Assembly: GCA_903939355.1 (NCBI GenBank)
Contig: CAJAHC010000017.1
Location: 1 to 16,153 of the forward strand
DNA length: 16,153 nt
Direction of reading: 5' to 3'
From: an uncultured Methylococcaceae bacterium
GTDB taxonomy: Bacteria > Pseudomonadota > Gammaproteobacteria > Methylococcales > Methylomonadaceae
Numbering within the stretch: position 1 is the stretch's first letter; the number at the start of each line of letters is the position of its first letter. This document shows positions 1-7,413 of the stretch, piece after piece. The translations under genes and the position numbers were made by a program. The notes under the pieces were generated by a model. It was given only the letters and a program-made list of their open reading frames with translations. It had not been told where the DNA came from and ran no database searches.

Positions 1-205
1 ATGTAGCCTCGTAAACTTAATATGGTTGCCGACCTCGTGTCTGTATAGTGAAGGCCGTAGTATCGGTATGTTGATAATGGAAGCCATACCAGTGAACCAT
101 CGGGGTAGCAGGGTCGGCATGTATCGGAAGTTAAATTGTCCAGTGCTGGAGATCCATAACGGTGGCGGGGAGGCCGCCGACTGCTGCGTATAAGGTAACG
201 AAAAA
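1..205. other. Unassigned GC-rich, possibly structured segment of the integrated element
   Basis: I recognise no gene here. The segment is clearly richer in G and C than the AT-rich DNA to its right. It holds several inverted repeats: TGCCGACC at 27-34 with GGTCGGCA at 112-119, CCTCG at 33-37 with CGGGG at 101-105, GGTATG at 65-70 with CATACC at 85-90, and GGCGG at 164-168 with CCGCC at 174-178. On the plus strand one frame is open from base 2 to a TAA at 191-193 (63 codons), but its translation resembles nothing I know. It may be the tail of a gene or a structured non-coding RNA belonging to cargo left of the window. Confidence 0.3.
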
Positions 206-283
206 ATGTTCCCGCACTATCACATTAAACAAGGCTATATTGATTACCCTTTGCTTCGCCAGCCTAAGCCGATATTTGTCTAA
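206..283 (+). CDS. Possible 25-residue reading frame, doubtful
   Basis: An ATG at 206 with a purine-rich AAGG 11 bases upstream opens a 25-codon frame ending in TAA at 281-283. It starts MFPHYHIKQGY and overlaps the 3' end of the convergent integrase gene by 20 bases. It may be a broken N-terminus, a tiny leader, or chance. I see no domain, signal peptide or membrane segment. It is listed only because nothing else explains the gap between the GC-rich segment and the integrase. Confidence 0.15.
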   Translation: MFPHYHIKQGYIDYPLLRQPKPIFV

Positions 284-1520
284 GAGGAATGATCTCAGCG
301 CCTTTTTTTAAACTATCCAGATAATCTGCCCAGGCTTGCATCATGCGCCGTCTTTCATCCAGATATTGAGCGCGGTTATAAGCAGCACGAACTTTATCAC
401 GTGGTGCGTGGGCGAGTTGCCTTTCTATTGCGTCTGGACTCCAGCCTTGTTCATTTAGTAGCGTCGATGCAGTAGTTCTAAATCCATGCGCCGTCATTAC
501 ATATGAATCATAACCTAGTGATTTAAGTGCTGCGATTATTGTTCCGTCAGACATAGGACGGCCATTACCTCGGATGGAAGGGAATACATATTGGCCACTT
601 CCAGTTAATGGCTGTATTGCTTCTAAGATACCCAATGCTTGTGTTGAGAGGGGGACAATATGGTGAAAATCAGTTTTGGAAACCAAAGGTCGCCACTCCT
701 GTGTCTCTAAATCGATATCATCCCAAAGCATTTGCCGAATTTCACCGGGCCTTTGAAATAACATCGGTGACAACCTGAAAGCAGATTGAACAACAAAGGT
801 GCCTTGATAATTGGATATATCCCGCAAAAGTTGTGCGACTTGTTTAGGGTCAATAAGCGCAGCTCTATGCTTGACTTTTTGCGCAGGTATCTGTTTTGCT
901 ACTGGTTGTGCCGGATCGTAATCGGTGTAATTGTGAACAATCCCATAAGCAAATATCGAACTGATTTCTCCATGTAGTCGGTGTGCCGTTTCAAGTTGTA
1001 ATTTGTCAATTATCGGTTTTAGGACTGCCAGCACCTCCGAGGATTTTATTTCATTGATAGGTTTATTGCCCAAAATTGGAAAGGCATAGCGTTCGATCCG
1101 ACTTTTTTTCCTTTTATTTGTATTCGCCTTTGTTAGATGCGAAACGGAATTTAACCATTGATGACTAACGTCGGCAAAACTGCCTAAAATCGGTAAGCCG
1201 TCATTTATTCGATTTTCATTTAACTTGGCATTCAGCTTGACTGACTTAACTTGCTTTCTAAGTTGGCTAGGGTTGATATTATTTGCGATTTGCATACGGG
1301 CTTCTTCGGCTTTGCGCCTCGCATGTTCTAAACTGGTATCTGGATAGGCGCCAAAAGCGATTTTTTCCCTTTTTCCTTCAAATTGATAGACGAATCGCCA
1401 TAATTTAGAACCGCTAGCACCGACAAAAAGAAATAATCCGCCGCCATCGTTGATTGAAAAATCTTTTTCTTTGGCTTTTGCTGCCCTGTAAACAGTTTCT
1501 TTATTGATATTAACGGCCAT
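264..1520 (-). CDS. P4-type tyrosine integrase (phage/genomic-island integrase)
   Basis: Site-specific tyrosine recombinase of 418 residues, the usual full length for the P4-like family. Residues 1-90 form the N-terminal arm-DNA-binding domain (DUF4102 type, with the FxxxDGGGLFL and GAYPDTSLEHARRKAEEAR signatures). About 115-205 is the SAM-like core-binding domain, and 220-400 is the catalytic domain. All catalytic positions are visible: R257 (QRPGE), K282, H345 and R348 (HGFR), H371 (LAHAP) and nucleophile Y381 (AAYNR). The start is supported by GGGG about ten bases upstream. It is on the same strand as tRNA-Leu(CAA), begins 176 bases beyond that tRNA's 3' end and reads away from it, the normal layout for an island integrated in a tRNA 3' end. 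It appears intact, so the element could still be mobile. The rest of the element would lie to the left. Confidence 0.95.
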   Translation of the reverse strand: MAVNINKETVYRAAKAKEKDFSINDGGGLFLFVGASGSKLWRFVYQFEGKREKIAFGAYPDTSLEHARRKAEEARMQIANNINPSQLRKQVKSVKLNAKLNENRINDGLPILGSFADVSHQWLNSVSHLTKANTNKRKKSRIERYAFPILGNKPINEIKSSEVLAVLKPIIDKLQLETAHRLHGEISSIFAYGIVHNYTDYDPAQPVAKQIPAQKVKHRAALIDPKQVAQLLRDISNYQGTFVVQSAFRLSPMLFQRPGEIRQMLWDDIDLETQEWRPLVSKTDFHHIVPLSTQALGILEAIQPLTGSGQYVFPSIRGNGRPMSDGTIIAALKSLGYDSYVMTAHGFRTTASTLLNEQGWSPDAIERQLAHAPRDKVRAAYNRAQYLDERRRMMQAWADYLDSLKKGAEIIPLRQISA

Positions 1521-1530
1521 TTTTTACCCC

Positions 1531-1587
1531 TATTTGTTACCTTTATTTTAGATATTATAGGCAAGGTAACAAAAAAGGTAACAAATA
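1531..1587. repeat. GGTAAC-centred repeats at the integrase promoter, candidate arm-type or regulatory sites
   Basis: Three copies of an AAGGTAACAAA-like motif lie just upstream of the integrase start: an inverted copy at 1533-1544 and direct copies at 1562-1573 and 1574-1585, spaced exactly 12 bp. The outer copies form an 11-bp perfect inverted repeat (TATTTGTTACC at 1531-1541, its complement at 1577-1587). A related copy, AAGGTAACGAAA, lies at 192-203 beyond the end of the integrase gene. Likely roles are integrase arm sites, excisionase sites or an autoregulatory operator; I cannot tell which. Confidence 0.5.
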
Positions 1588-1629
1588 TTGTCGGATAATG
1601 CTGTCCTAGATAAGATTTCACCGGACAAT

Positions 1630-1663
1630 AAAAAACCCGCCAAGCCTTTCGACTTGCGGGTTT
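1630..1663 (-). terminator. Rho-independent terminator of tRNA-Leu
   Basis: Read on the minus strand, AAACCCG-CAAG and CTTG-CGGGTTT arms form an 11-bp stem with one bulged base and an 8-base loop, followed by six T residues (plus-strand A1630-A1635). It begins 34 bases beyond the tRNA 3' end and lies before the integrase promoter, so it should insulate the integrase from tRNA transcription. Confidence 0.8.
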
Positions 1664-1681
1664 GTGGTTCTCTTTGCACAA

Positions 1682-1706
1682 CTCGGAACCCATGTTTGGT
1701 ACCGAG
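1682..1706. other. Candidate integrase core site (attachment site) at the tRNA-Leu 3' end
   Basis: CTCGGAACC at 1682-1690 and GGTACCGAG at 1698-1706 are 9-base inverted arms with one mismatch, separated by a 7-base spacer (1691-1697). The right arm is the 3' acceptor strand of tRNA-Leu including most of CCA. Imperfect 9-bp inverted core sites around a 7-bp overlap are typical of tyrosine integrases (established for lambda-type systems). The partner att site would be outside the window, so this assignment is inference. Confidence 0.45.
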
Positions 1707-1783
1707 GGCCGGAATCGAACCGGCACGAAGTCACCCTCACCGGATTTTGAATCCGGCGCGTCTACCAGTTCCGCCACCCCGGC
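1697..1783 (-). tRNA. tRNA-Leu(CAA)
   Basis: An 87-base class II tRNA with encoded CCA. The acceptor strand GCCGGGG pairs with CCTCGGT, with G-U at 1-72 and 5-68. The anticodon stem CCGGA/TCCGG encloses the loop TTCAAAA, giving anticodon CAA (plus-strand 1747-1749), which reads UUG. A long variable arm and a GCCGG-TTCGATT-CCGGC T arm are present. It ends in a strong terminator and is the probable insertion target of the integrase. tRNA-Leu genes are common island targets. Confidence 0.95.
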
Positions 1784-1874
1784 AAAGAAACCACATTATA
1801 AGAAAAGTGGTAACTAAAAGCCAGTTAATTTTTAAAGGTGTGTTAACTGTCGTAAACTGATAATATCGCTAGTT

Positions 1875-2891
1875 ATGAAAAAAAGTGATTTTAAATACCT
1901 GTTGCCGGAAGCATTAATTGCTCAAAAACCTTTGGCTGAACGTGATGGAAGTCGTCTATTGTGTATGGATAGAAATACAAGTGTAATTATCGATAGGCAA
2001 TTTTCTGATTTTATTGATTTAATCAATGAGCGTGACGTCCTAGTTTTTAATGATACAAAGGTGATTCCTGCTCGTTTGTTTGGTAATAAACAAAGTGGAG
2101 GGAAAGTAGAGATTCTGATTGAACGCATCCTTGATGATTATCATGCTATTGCTCATGTTAAAGCCAGTAAATCACCAAAACCGGGTACTTTGATTAAATT
2201 GGATAAAGGCTTTCAGTGTTTAGTTCAGGGTAGGGTAGATGATTTATTTCTATTGGAATTTGACGATTTTAAAGTTTTAGAACTACTGGAACAGATTGGC
2301 CATATTCCTTTGCCACCGTATATTACTCGTGCTGACGATGAGTCTGATTTAACACGATATCAAACTGTGTTTGCCAAAGAAGCAGGTGCAGTTGCTGCAC
2401 CCACAGCCGGCTTGCATTTTGATCTGGCGATGATGAATAAAATCAAAGCTAAAGGTGCGCAAATAGTCTTTGTGACTTTACATGTGGGTAGCGGTACATT
2501 TCAGCCGATGCGAGTAGAGGACTTATCTGAGCATATTATGCACAAAGAGTTTTTTGCAGTTAATCAAGAAACTGTTGACGCAGTAAAACTTGCGCGAGCA
2601 AGAGGTGGAAGAGTTGTCGCTATTGGTACTACTTCAGTCAGAGCATTGGAATCGGCTTCTAAAAGTGGTGTGCTTGTGGCTGGATTTGGTGACACTGATT
2701 TGTTTATTACCCCTGGCTATCAATTCAATTCGGTTGATGCTATTTTAACTAATTTCCATCTCCCAGAGTCCACTTTATTGATGTTGGTCTCCGCTTTTGC
2801 AGGGTATCAGTCAATTATGGCTGCTTATAATCATGCAATTGATCATTCTTACCGATTTTTTAGCTATGGCGATGCAATGTTTTTAAGCTGA
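1875..2891 (+). CDS. queA: S-adenosylmethionine:tRNA ribosyltransferase-isomerase QueA
   Basis: Makes epoxyqueuosine by transferring and isomerising the ribosyl part of S-adenosylmethionine onto the 7-aminomethyl-7-deazaguanine at position 34 of GUN-anticodon tRNAs; cytoplasmic. The 338-residue protein has normal length and the family motifs in order: the N-terminal start of the family (SDFKYLLPEALIAQKP), VFNDTKVIPARL near residue 57, GHIPLPPYI near 142, AGAVAAPTAGLHF near 170, LHVGSGTFQPM near 203, GTTSVRALE near 251 and TNFHLPESTL near 293. The usual partner tgt is not in the window; the next gene is mfd, 111 bases downstream. There is no strong Shine-Dalgarno, but the start matches the family N-terminus. 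The gene diverges from tRNA-Leu across 91 bases. Confidence 0.97.
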   Translation: MKKSDFKYLLPEALIAQKPLAERDGSRLLCMDRNTSVIIDRQFSDFIDLINERDVLVFNDTKVIPARLFGNKQSGGKVEILIERILDDYHAIAHVKASKSPKPGTLIKLDKGFQCLVQGRVDDLFLLEFDDFKVLELLEQIGHIPLPPYITRADDESDLTRYQTVFAKEAGAVAAPTAGLHFDLAMMNKIKAKGAQIVFVTLHVGSGTFQPMRVEDLSEHIMHKEFFAVNQETVDAVKLARARGGRVVAIGTTSVRALESASKSGVLVAGFGDTDLFITPGYQFNSVDAILTNFHLPESTLLMLVSAFAGYQSIMAAYNHAIDHSYRFFSYGDAMFLS

Positions 2892-3002
2892 GGTAATTTC
2901 AATGATCTCTTTAGTGAATATATGAAATATTAACAAACGTCTGATAAACCTGTAATTCAATATGTTAACCAATCTTTACAACTTATTCATCGCTACTATC
3001 TA

Positions 3003-6000
3003 ATGGCTAATACCCTAATATTTTCACCTAAGATCCCCCATGCAAAAGATCAAGTAGTCAATTGGACTGGTTTCACCGGTTGCGCAGATTCATTAGCCTT
3101 GGCTTCTGCCATAAAAAATGAAAATCGTTTTTTTGTTGTTGTTACTTCAGATAACCAAACAGCTTTAAGACTTGAGCATGAGTTAGCTTTTTTTTTACAG
3201 AACACTCATCCAATTATGCACTTTCCCGATTGGGAAACATTACCTTATGATGTTTTTTCACCGTTACCGGATATTATTTCAGAACGTTTAAAAACACTGG
3301 CTTTACTGCAACAGGTTAAACGTGGGGCTTTGATTGTTTCGGTAACCACATTAATGCATTTATTGGCACCAAGAGAGCATGTGTTAGCCAATAGTTTTGC
3401 CATAAATGTCGGTGATGATTTTAATTTGGAACTAAATAGAATCAAGCTGGAAAGCGTTGGATATCAATGTGTTTCGCAAGTTTATCAACATGCTGAGTAT
3501 GCAGTTAGAGGCGCTATTGTTGATTTGTTTCCTATGGGTAGCAAAGTTCCATTTAGAATAGAATTGTTTGATGAAGAAATTGAATCTATTCGTACCTTCG
3601 ATCCTGAAACGCAAAGATCACTGGAGAAAATTACACAGATTCAGTTATTTCCTGCTCGAGAATTTCCGTTTACTGATGAATCCATTAAGCTTTTTCGGCA
3701 GGCTTTTAGAGCTACATTTCCGGAAATATCACCTAAAAATACGCTGTATGTAGATGTTAGTAAAGGAGTTACGCCGAATGGCATAGAATACTATTTGCCT
3801 CTTTTTGTAGAAAAGACGGCTACCTTGTTTGATTATTTGCCTTCATCAGCAGTTTTAGTTTTGCCAGAGTCATTAAGGACTACCGCCCAGGTTTTTTATT
3901 CAGAAGCTGAAGAACGTTATCAACAACGAAAATATGATATTGACAGACCCTTATTAAAGCCGGAAAAGTTATTTTTATCAGCTAAGTGTTTGCTTGATAA
4001 GATTGCAAGCTTCGCGAGTGTCACTATTAATAATGAAGAAGCAGTTGAAAGTGTAGTATTTACTTGTAATCAGTTGCCTGTAATTGTACTGGATAATAAA
4101 TTAAGTGAACCCGCACAAGCATTACAAAAGTTCATAAGTACATTTAAAGGAAAAATTTTATTTGTTGCAGAATCAGCAGGCCGCAGAGAGGCGCTAATTG
4201 ATAAGTTAAGATCATTTAAAATATCAGTTAAACATGTGGACGGCTGGCAGGAATTTTTAAACTCTGAAGTGTCTCCCTGTGTGTTGGTAGCACCTATGGA
4301 ATATGGCTTGTATCTGGATAATCCTGCCATTGCTATTATTACTGAAAACCAACTATCTGGCGAAAAAGTATTGCAACGTCGCAGAAGGAAAAAATCTGCT
4401 GCGCGTGAGTTGGAAAATATTGTCAATAACCTTAATGAATTAACCATTGGTTCACCCGTTGTCCATCGGGATCATGGTGTCGGTCGTTATTTAGGATTAC
4501 AAACCCTTGAGATTGGTGGCATTACTTCAGAATTTTTGATGTTGGAATATGCCAATAATGACAAGCTTTATGTGCCGGTCTCAACTTTATATGTAATTGG
4601 TCGTTATACGGGGATGAGTCCTGAGAATGCGCCCTTACATAAGTTGGGTGGTGACCAATGGACTAAGCTTAAGCAAAAAGCAATTGCACGTATTCGAGAT
4701 GTTGCCGCTGAATTATTAGAAATACATGCTAAACGGGCTATAAAGAAAGGCCATGCGTTTGTTATTGATGACTCAGATTATCAGATTTTCGCTGATGCTT
4801 TTCCCTTTGAAGAAACGCCTGATCAACAATCAGCTATTGAGGCCATACTCGAAGATATGGCTAGTCCACAACCTATGGATCGTGTTATTTGTGGGGATGT
4901 AGGTTTTGGTAAAACAGAAGTGTCCATGCGAGCTGCTTTTATTGCTGCTCAAAGCGGTAAGCAAGTGGCGGTTTTAGTGCCAACCACTTTACTGGCTCAA
5001 CAACATTATCAAAATTTTAGAGATCGGTTTGCTGATTGGCCTTTCCGAGTTGAAGTTATGTCTCGTTTTGTTACACCCAAGCAGCTAAAACTAATTGCCG
5101 ATGATTTAGCTGAGGGTAAAGTTGATATTGTTATTGGCACTCATACCCTGTTGTCCAAAGAGTTAAAATTCAAAGAATTAGGATTAGTTGTCATAGATGA
5201 AGAACATCGCTTCGGGGTTCGACAAAAAGAGCATTTCAAAAAAATGCGAAGTGAGCTGGATTTTTTAACGTTAACGGCAACGCCGATTCCAAGAACCTTA
5301 AACATGGCTATGGCCGGTTTGCGAGATATTTCAATTATCGCCAGTCCACCTCCTAACCGTCATGCAATCAAAACTTTTATTACTGAATGGATAGATTCGC
5401 AAGTTAGGGAAGCCTGTTTACGTGAGATTAAGCGTGGTGGTCAGGTGTTTTTTCTGCATAATGAAGTTAAAAGCATGGAAAAAATGGCCCGAGAACTGGC
5501 TGAGTTAATTCCTGAAGCACGTATTGAAATAGCCCATGGACAATTACCCGAGCGCGAATTGGAACGCATTATGCTGGATTTTTATCATCAGCGATTTAAT
5601 TTGTTGTTATGTTCTACCATCATCGAAAGTGGTATAGATATCCCGACTGCCAATACCATTATCATTGATCGAGCTGATAAGTTAGGTTTGGCGCAATTGC
5701 ATCAATTACGTGGTCGAGTGGGTCGTTCTCATCACCGCGCTTATGCCTATTTTATAGTACCACCCAAATCGTTAATGAGTAAGGACGCCATGAAGCGTTT
5801 GCAAGCTGTTGAAGCTTCAGGTGATTTAGGTGCAGGCTTTATGCTTTCATCACATGATCTGGAAATTCGTGGTGCAGGGGAGTTACTGGGTGATGATCAA
5901 AGTGGACAAATTCAGGAAATTGGCTTTACCTTGTATACTGAATTGTTAGATCGCGCAGTTAACTCATTAAAGTCAGGTAAGCAGCCTGAACTTGATACGC

Positions 6001-6455
6001 CAATGGATAGAGGTGCAGAAGTTGATCTGCAAGCTGCAGCACTTATTCCTGAGGATTACTTACCTGATATCCATGGCAGATTAGTATTGTATAAGCGGAT
6101 TTCAAGTACGGATACTCAAGCTGAATTACATGATTTACAGGTGGAAATGATTGATCGGTTCGGGTTATTACCTGAGCCGGTTAAAACACTGTTCAGTGTG
6201 ACTGCATTAAAGCAAAAAGCAGAAAAATTAGGAATTAAGAAAATTGAGGCCAATTCAGGAGGAGGGCGAATTATCTTTAGCTCAGAACCAAAAATTAATG
6301 CCGAGCAATTGATTAACTTAATTCAAACCCAGGCACAATGTTATAAATTTGATGGTTCAGATAAGTTACGATTCATCAAACCCTTTGACACGACCGAGCA
6401 AAAAATTGATTTTGTCGTCAGCTTATTGGACAAATTGAGCATTGAGAGTGAATAG
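3003..6455 (+). CDS. mfd: Transcription-repair coupling factor Mfd
   Basis: ATP-driven DNA translocase that removes RNA polymerase stalled at lesions and recruits UvrA for strand-specific excision repair. Its 1150 residues match the family. The UvrB-like N-terminal region covers about 1-400, with the FPDWETLPYD motif. The CarD-like RNA-polymerase-interaction domain follows at about 475-560 (VVHRDHGVGRYLGL). The two RecA-like motor domains carry Walker A GDVGFGKT at 631-638, DEEH at 732-735, the TATPIPRT motif near 760 and GRVGRSHH near 904. The C-terminal TRCF domain spans about 1000-1100 and ends in a helical UvrA-site-masking tail. No Shine-Dalgarno is obvious before the start, but the ATG fits the family N-terminus. 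It converges on the transporter gene with only 16 bases between stops and no clear terminator. Confidence 0.98.
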   Translation: MANTLIFSPKIPHAKDQVVNWTGFTGCADSLALASAIKNENRFFVVVTSDNQTALRLEHELAFFLQNTHPIMHFPDWETLPYDVFSPLPDIISERLKTLALLQQVKRGALIVSVTTLMHLLAPREHVLANSFAINVGDDFNLELNRIKLESVGYQCVSQVYQHAEYAVRGAIVDLFPMGSKVPFRIELFDEEIESIRTFDPETQRSLEKITQIQLFPAREFPFTDESIKLFRQAFRATFPEISPKNTLYVDVSKGVTPNGIEYYLPLFVEKTATLFDYLPSSAVLVLPESLRTTAQVFYSEAEERYQQRKYDIDRPLLKPEKLFLSAKCLLDKIASFASVTINNEEAVESVVFTCNQLPVIVLDNKLSEPAQALQKFISTFKGKILFVAESAGRREALIDKLRSFKISVKHVDGWQEFLNSEVSPCVLVAPMEYGLYLDNPAIAIITENQLSGEKVLQRRRRKKSAARELENIVNNLNELTIGSPVVHRDHGVGRYLGLQTLEIGGITSEFLMLEYANNDKLYVPVSTLYVIGRYTGMSPENAPLHKLGGDQWTKLKQKAIARIRDVAAELLEIHAKRAIKKGHAFVIDDSDYQIFADAFPFEETPDQQSAIEAILEDMASPQPMDRVICGDVGFGKTEVSMRAAFIAAQSGKQVAVLVPTTLLAQQHYQNFRDRFADWPFRVEVMSRFVTPKQLKLIADDLAEGKVDIVIGTHTLLSKELKFKELGLVVIDEEHRFGVRQKEHFKKMRSELDFLTLTATPIPRTLNMAMAGLRDISIIASPPPNRHAIKTFITEWIDSQVREACLREIKRGGQVFFLHNEVKSMEKMARELAELIPEARIEIAHGQLPERELERIMLDFYHQRFNLLLCSTIIESGIDIPTANTIIIDRADKLGLAQLHQLRGRVGRSHHRAYAYFIVPPKSLMSKDAMKRLQAVEASGDLGAGFMLSSHDLEIRGAGELLGDDQSGQIQEIGFTLYTELLDRAVNSLKSGKQPELDTPMDRGAEVDLQAAALIPEDYLPDIHGRLVLYKRISSTDTQAELHDLQVEMIDRFGLLPEPVKTLFSVTALKQKAEKLGIKKIEANSGGGRIIFSSEPKINAEQLINLIQTQAQCYKFDGSDKLRFIKPFDTTEQKIDFVVSLLDKLSIESE

Positions 6456-6471
6456 CAAAATATATGCTTGA

Positions 6472-6801
6472 TTAATGTGTGACGACCTTAGAATAAAGTA
6501 TCAAAATAAGTACACCAGAAATAATAAAGGTGATGCCAATAAATTCGGAAAGGTTAAGCGACTGGTGATAAAAAACCCATCCAATCAGCGAGACTAAAGC
6601 TATGCCAACACCTGACCATATGGCATAAGCAACTCCGAGAGGAATAGAGTTTAAACTGAGCGAAAGAAAGTAAAAAGAAAACACATATCCAATAATGACA
6701 ACTAAGGAGGGAGCCCAATTAGTAAAGCCATCAACTGTTTTAAGCGAGGAAGTTGCAATCACTTCAGATACAATAGCTAACGTAAGATAGATCCATGGCA
6801 T
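6472..6801 (-). CDS. emrE: EmrE-like small multidrug resistance (SMR) transporter
   Basis: A 109-residue inner-membrane protein with four hydrophobic helices (about 3-20, 31-51, 57-77, 86-104), the standard SMR size. It aligns along its length with E. coli EmrE. The essential membrane glutamate is E13 (AIVSEVIAT). The GVAYAIWSGVG segment in helix 3 is the Qac-subtype signature rather than the guanidinium (Gdx/SugE) form. The expected activity is proton-coupled export of lipophilic quaternary cations as a dual-topology antiparallel homodimer. It is divergent from the cupin gene, and a perfect 7-5-7 palindrome lies 24-42 bases upstream of its start, suggesting control by a dimeric repressor. 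Exact substrates cannot be read from sequence. Confidence 0.93.
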   Translation of the reverse strand: MPWIYLTLAIVSEVIATSSLKTVDGFTNWAPSLVVIIGYVFSFYFLSLSLNSIPLGVAYAIWSGVGIALVSLIGWVFYHQSLNLSEFIGITFIISGVLILILYSKVVTH

Positions 6802-6824
6802 TAATTAGTAAATCCTGACGTAAA

Positions 6825-6843
6825 TTAATCTGTCTTAGATTAA
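6825..6843. promoter_or_regulatory. Palindrome upstream of emrE, candidate operator
   Basis: TTAATCT-GTCTT-AGATTAA is a perfect inverted repeat of 7-base arms around 5 bases, 24-42 bases upstream of the emrE start codon, where a promoter or repressor site is expected. SMR genes are often controlled by TetR- or MarR-type repressors, but no such regulator is in this window. Confidence 0.4.
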
Positions 6844-6896
6844 AGACCAAAAAATAACTCGAATAAACATTATAGATCTACTTAAATTAAAAGGTT

Positions 6897-6913
6897 CAGT
6901 ATTTTTTATACTG
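6897..6913 (+). promoter_or_regulatory. Palindrome over the likely cupin promoter
   Basis: CAGTAT-TTTTT-ATACTG is a perfect 6-5-6 inverted repeat ending 31 bases before the cupin start. TATACT at 6907-6912 is a good -10 hexamer inside it, with a weak TTAAAT at 6882-6887 as a possible -35 at a long 19-base spacing. A factor bound here would cover the -10. The promoter assignment is inference. Confidence 0.35.
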
Positions 6914-6944
6914 TCTAAGTAAATGTTATGAAATTATCAGTCGC

Positions 6945-7310
6945 ATGCAAACTCAAATTATAAAAATCAATGAAGCTGAAGAATACTATTTTGATGAAGG
7001 CTGTTTTATTTTAGAATTATCAAACTCATCAACTGATCCTGATTTGTCAATTGCCAGAGCCAGAGTTGAGCCTGGAATGACCACTAAACTCCACAGATTA
7101 AATGGCGTTATTGAACGATATGTTATTTTGTCAGGTGAAGGGGATGTTGAAGTGGGTGCTCAAGATTTACAACATCTCTCTGCTGGTGATGTTGTCATAA
7201 TACCTTCTTTATGCTCACAAAGAATTACTAATAGTGGTGACGAAGACTTAATTTTTTTAGCTGTCTGTACGCCACGCTTTACAAAAAATGTGTATGAAAA
7301 TATGGAATAG
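6945..7310 (+). CDS. Small single-domain cupin protein
   Basis: A 121-residue single-domain beta-barrel protein without signal peptide, probably cytoplasmic. Cupin motif 1 lies at about 44-66 (LHRLNGVIERYVILSGEG), and motif 2 at about 81-98 (GDVVIIPSLCSQRITNSG). Compared with the standard metal-binding pattern, the second histidine of HxH is L52 and the motif 2 histidine is Q92; H50 and E57 remain. The HRL...ERY and QRI pattern looks like a sub-family trait rather than random decay. The CTPRF motif at 108-112 is conspicuous. Substrate and reaction are unknown; a binding or sensor role is as likely as catalysis. A palindrome overlaps the probable promoter and an AT-rich hairpin ends the gene. 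Confidence 0.85.
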   Translation: MQTQIIKINEAEEYYFDEGCFILELSNSSTDPDLSIARARVEPGMTTKLHRLNGVIERYVILSGEGDVEVGAQDLQHLSAGDVVIIPSLCSQRITNSGDEDLIFLAVCTPRFTKNVYENME

Positions 7311-7332
7311 TTTTGTTTGCCTAAACTATTTT
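7306..7332 (+). terminator. Weak AT-rich hairpin after the cupin gene
   Basis: AATAGTTT at 7306-7313 pairs perfectly with AAACTATT at 7323-7330 around a 9-base loop, followed by TT and then AG. The left arm includes the cupin stop codon. The short T tract and the low-GC stem make it a weak terminator candidate. Confidence 0.35.
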
Positions 7333-7413
7333 AGAGCTTAATAGGGACATAAATTTGAATTTCTAGATAATGGCGTGTTTTTCGTTATATGATGGATTTT
7401 ATAATTATTATTC

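Noticed and set aside
1..263. Group II intron or retron assignment for the left segment
   Set aside because: I could not find a domain V-like hairpin, a conserved 5' GUGYG start or any reverse transcriptase sequence inside the window, so the specific name is not supported.
1328..1777. Minus-strand reading frame of 149 codons overlapping tRNA-Leu and the integrase start
   Set aside because: Its N-terminal MAELVDAPDSK...RFRPS stretch is the well-known false translation of a tRNA-Leu gene. It then runs out of frame into the integrase.
1588..1860. Plus-strand 90-codon frame across tRNA-Leu
   Set aside because: It contains the typical RAGIEPA false peptide from the antisense of a tRNA-Leu and covers the terminator and tRNA.
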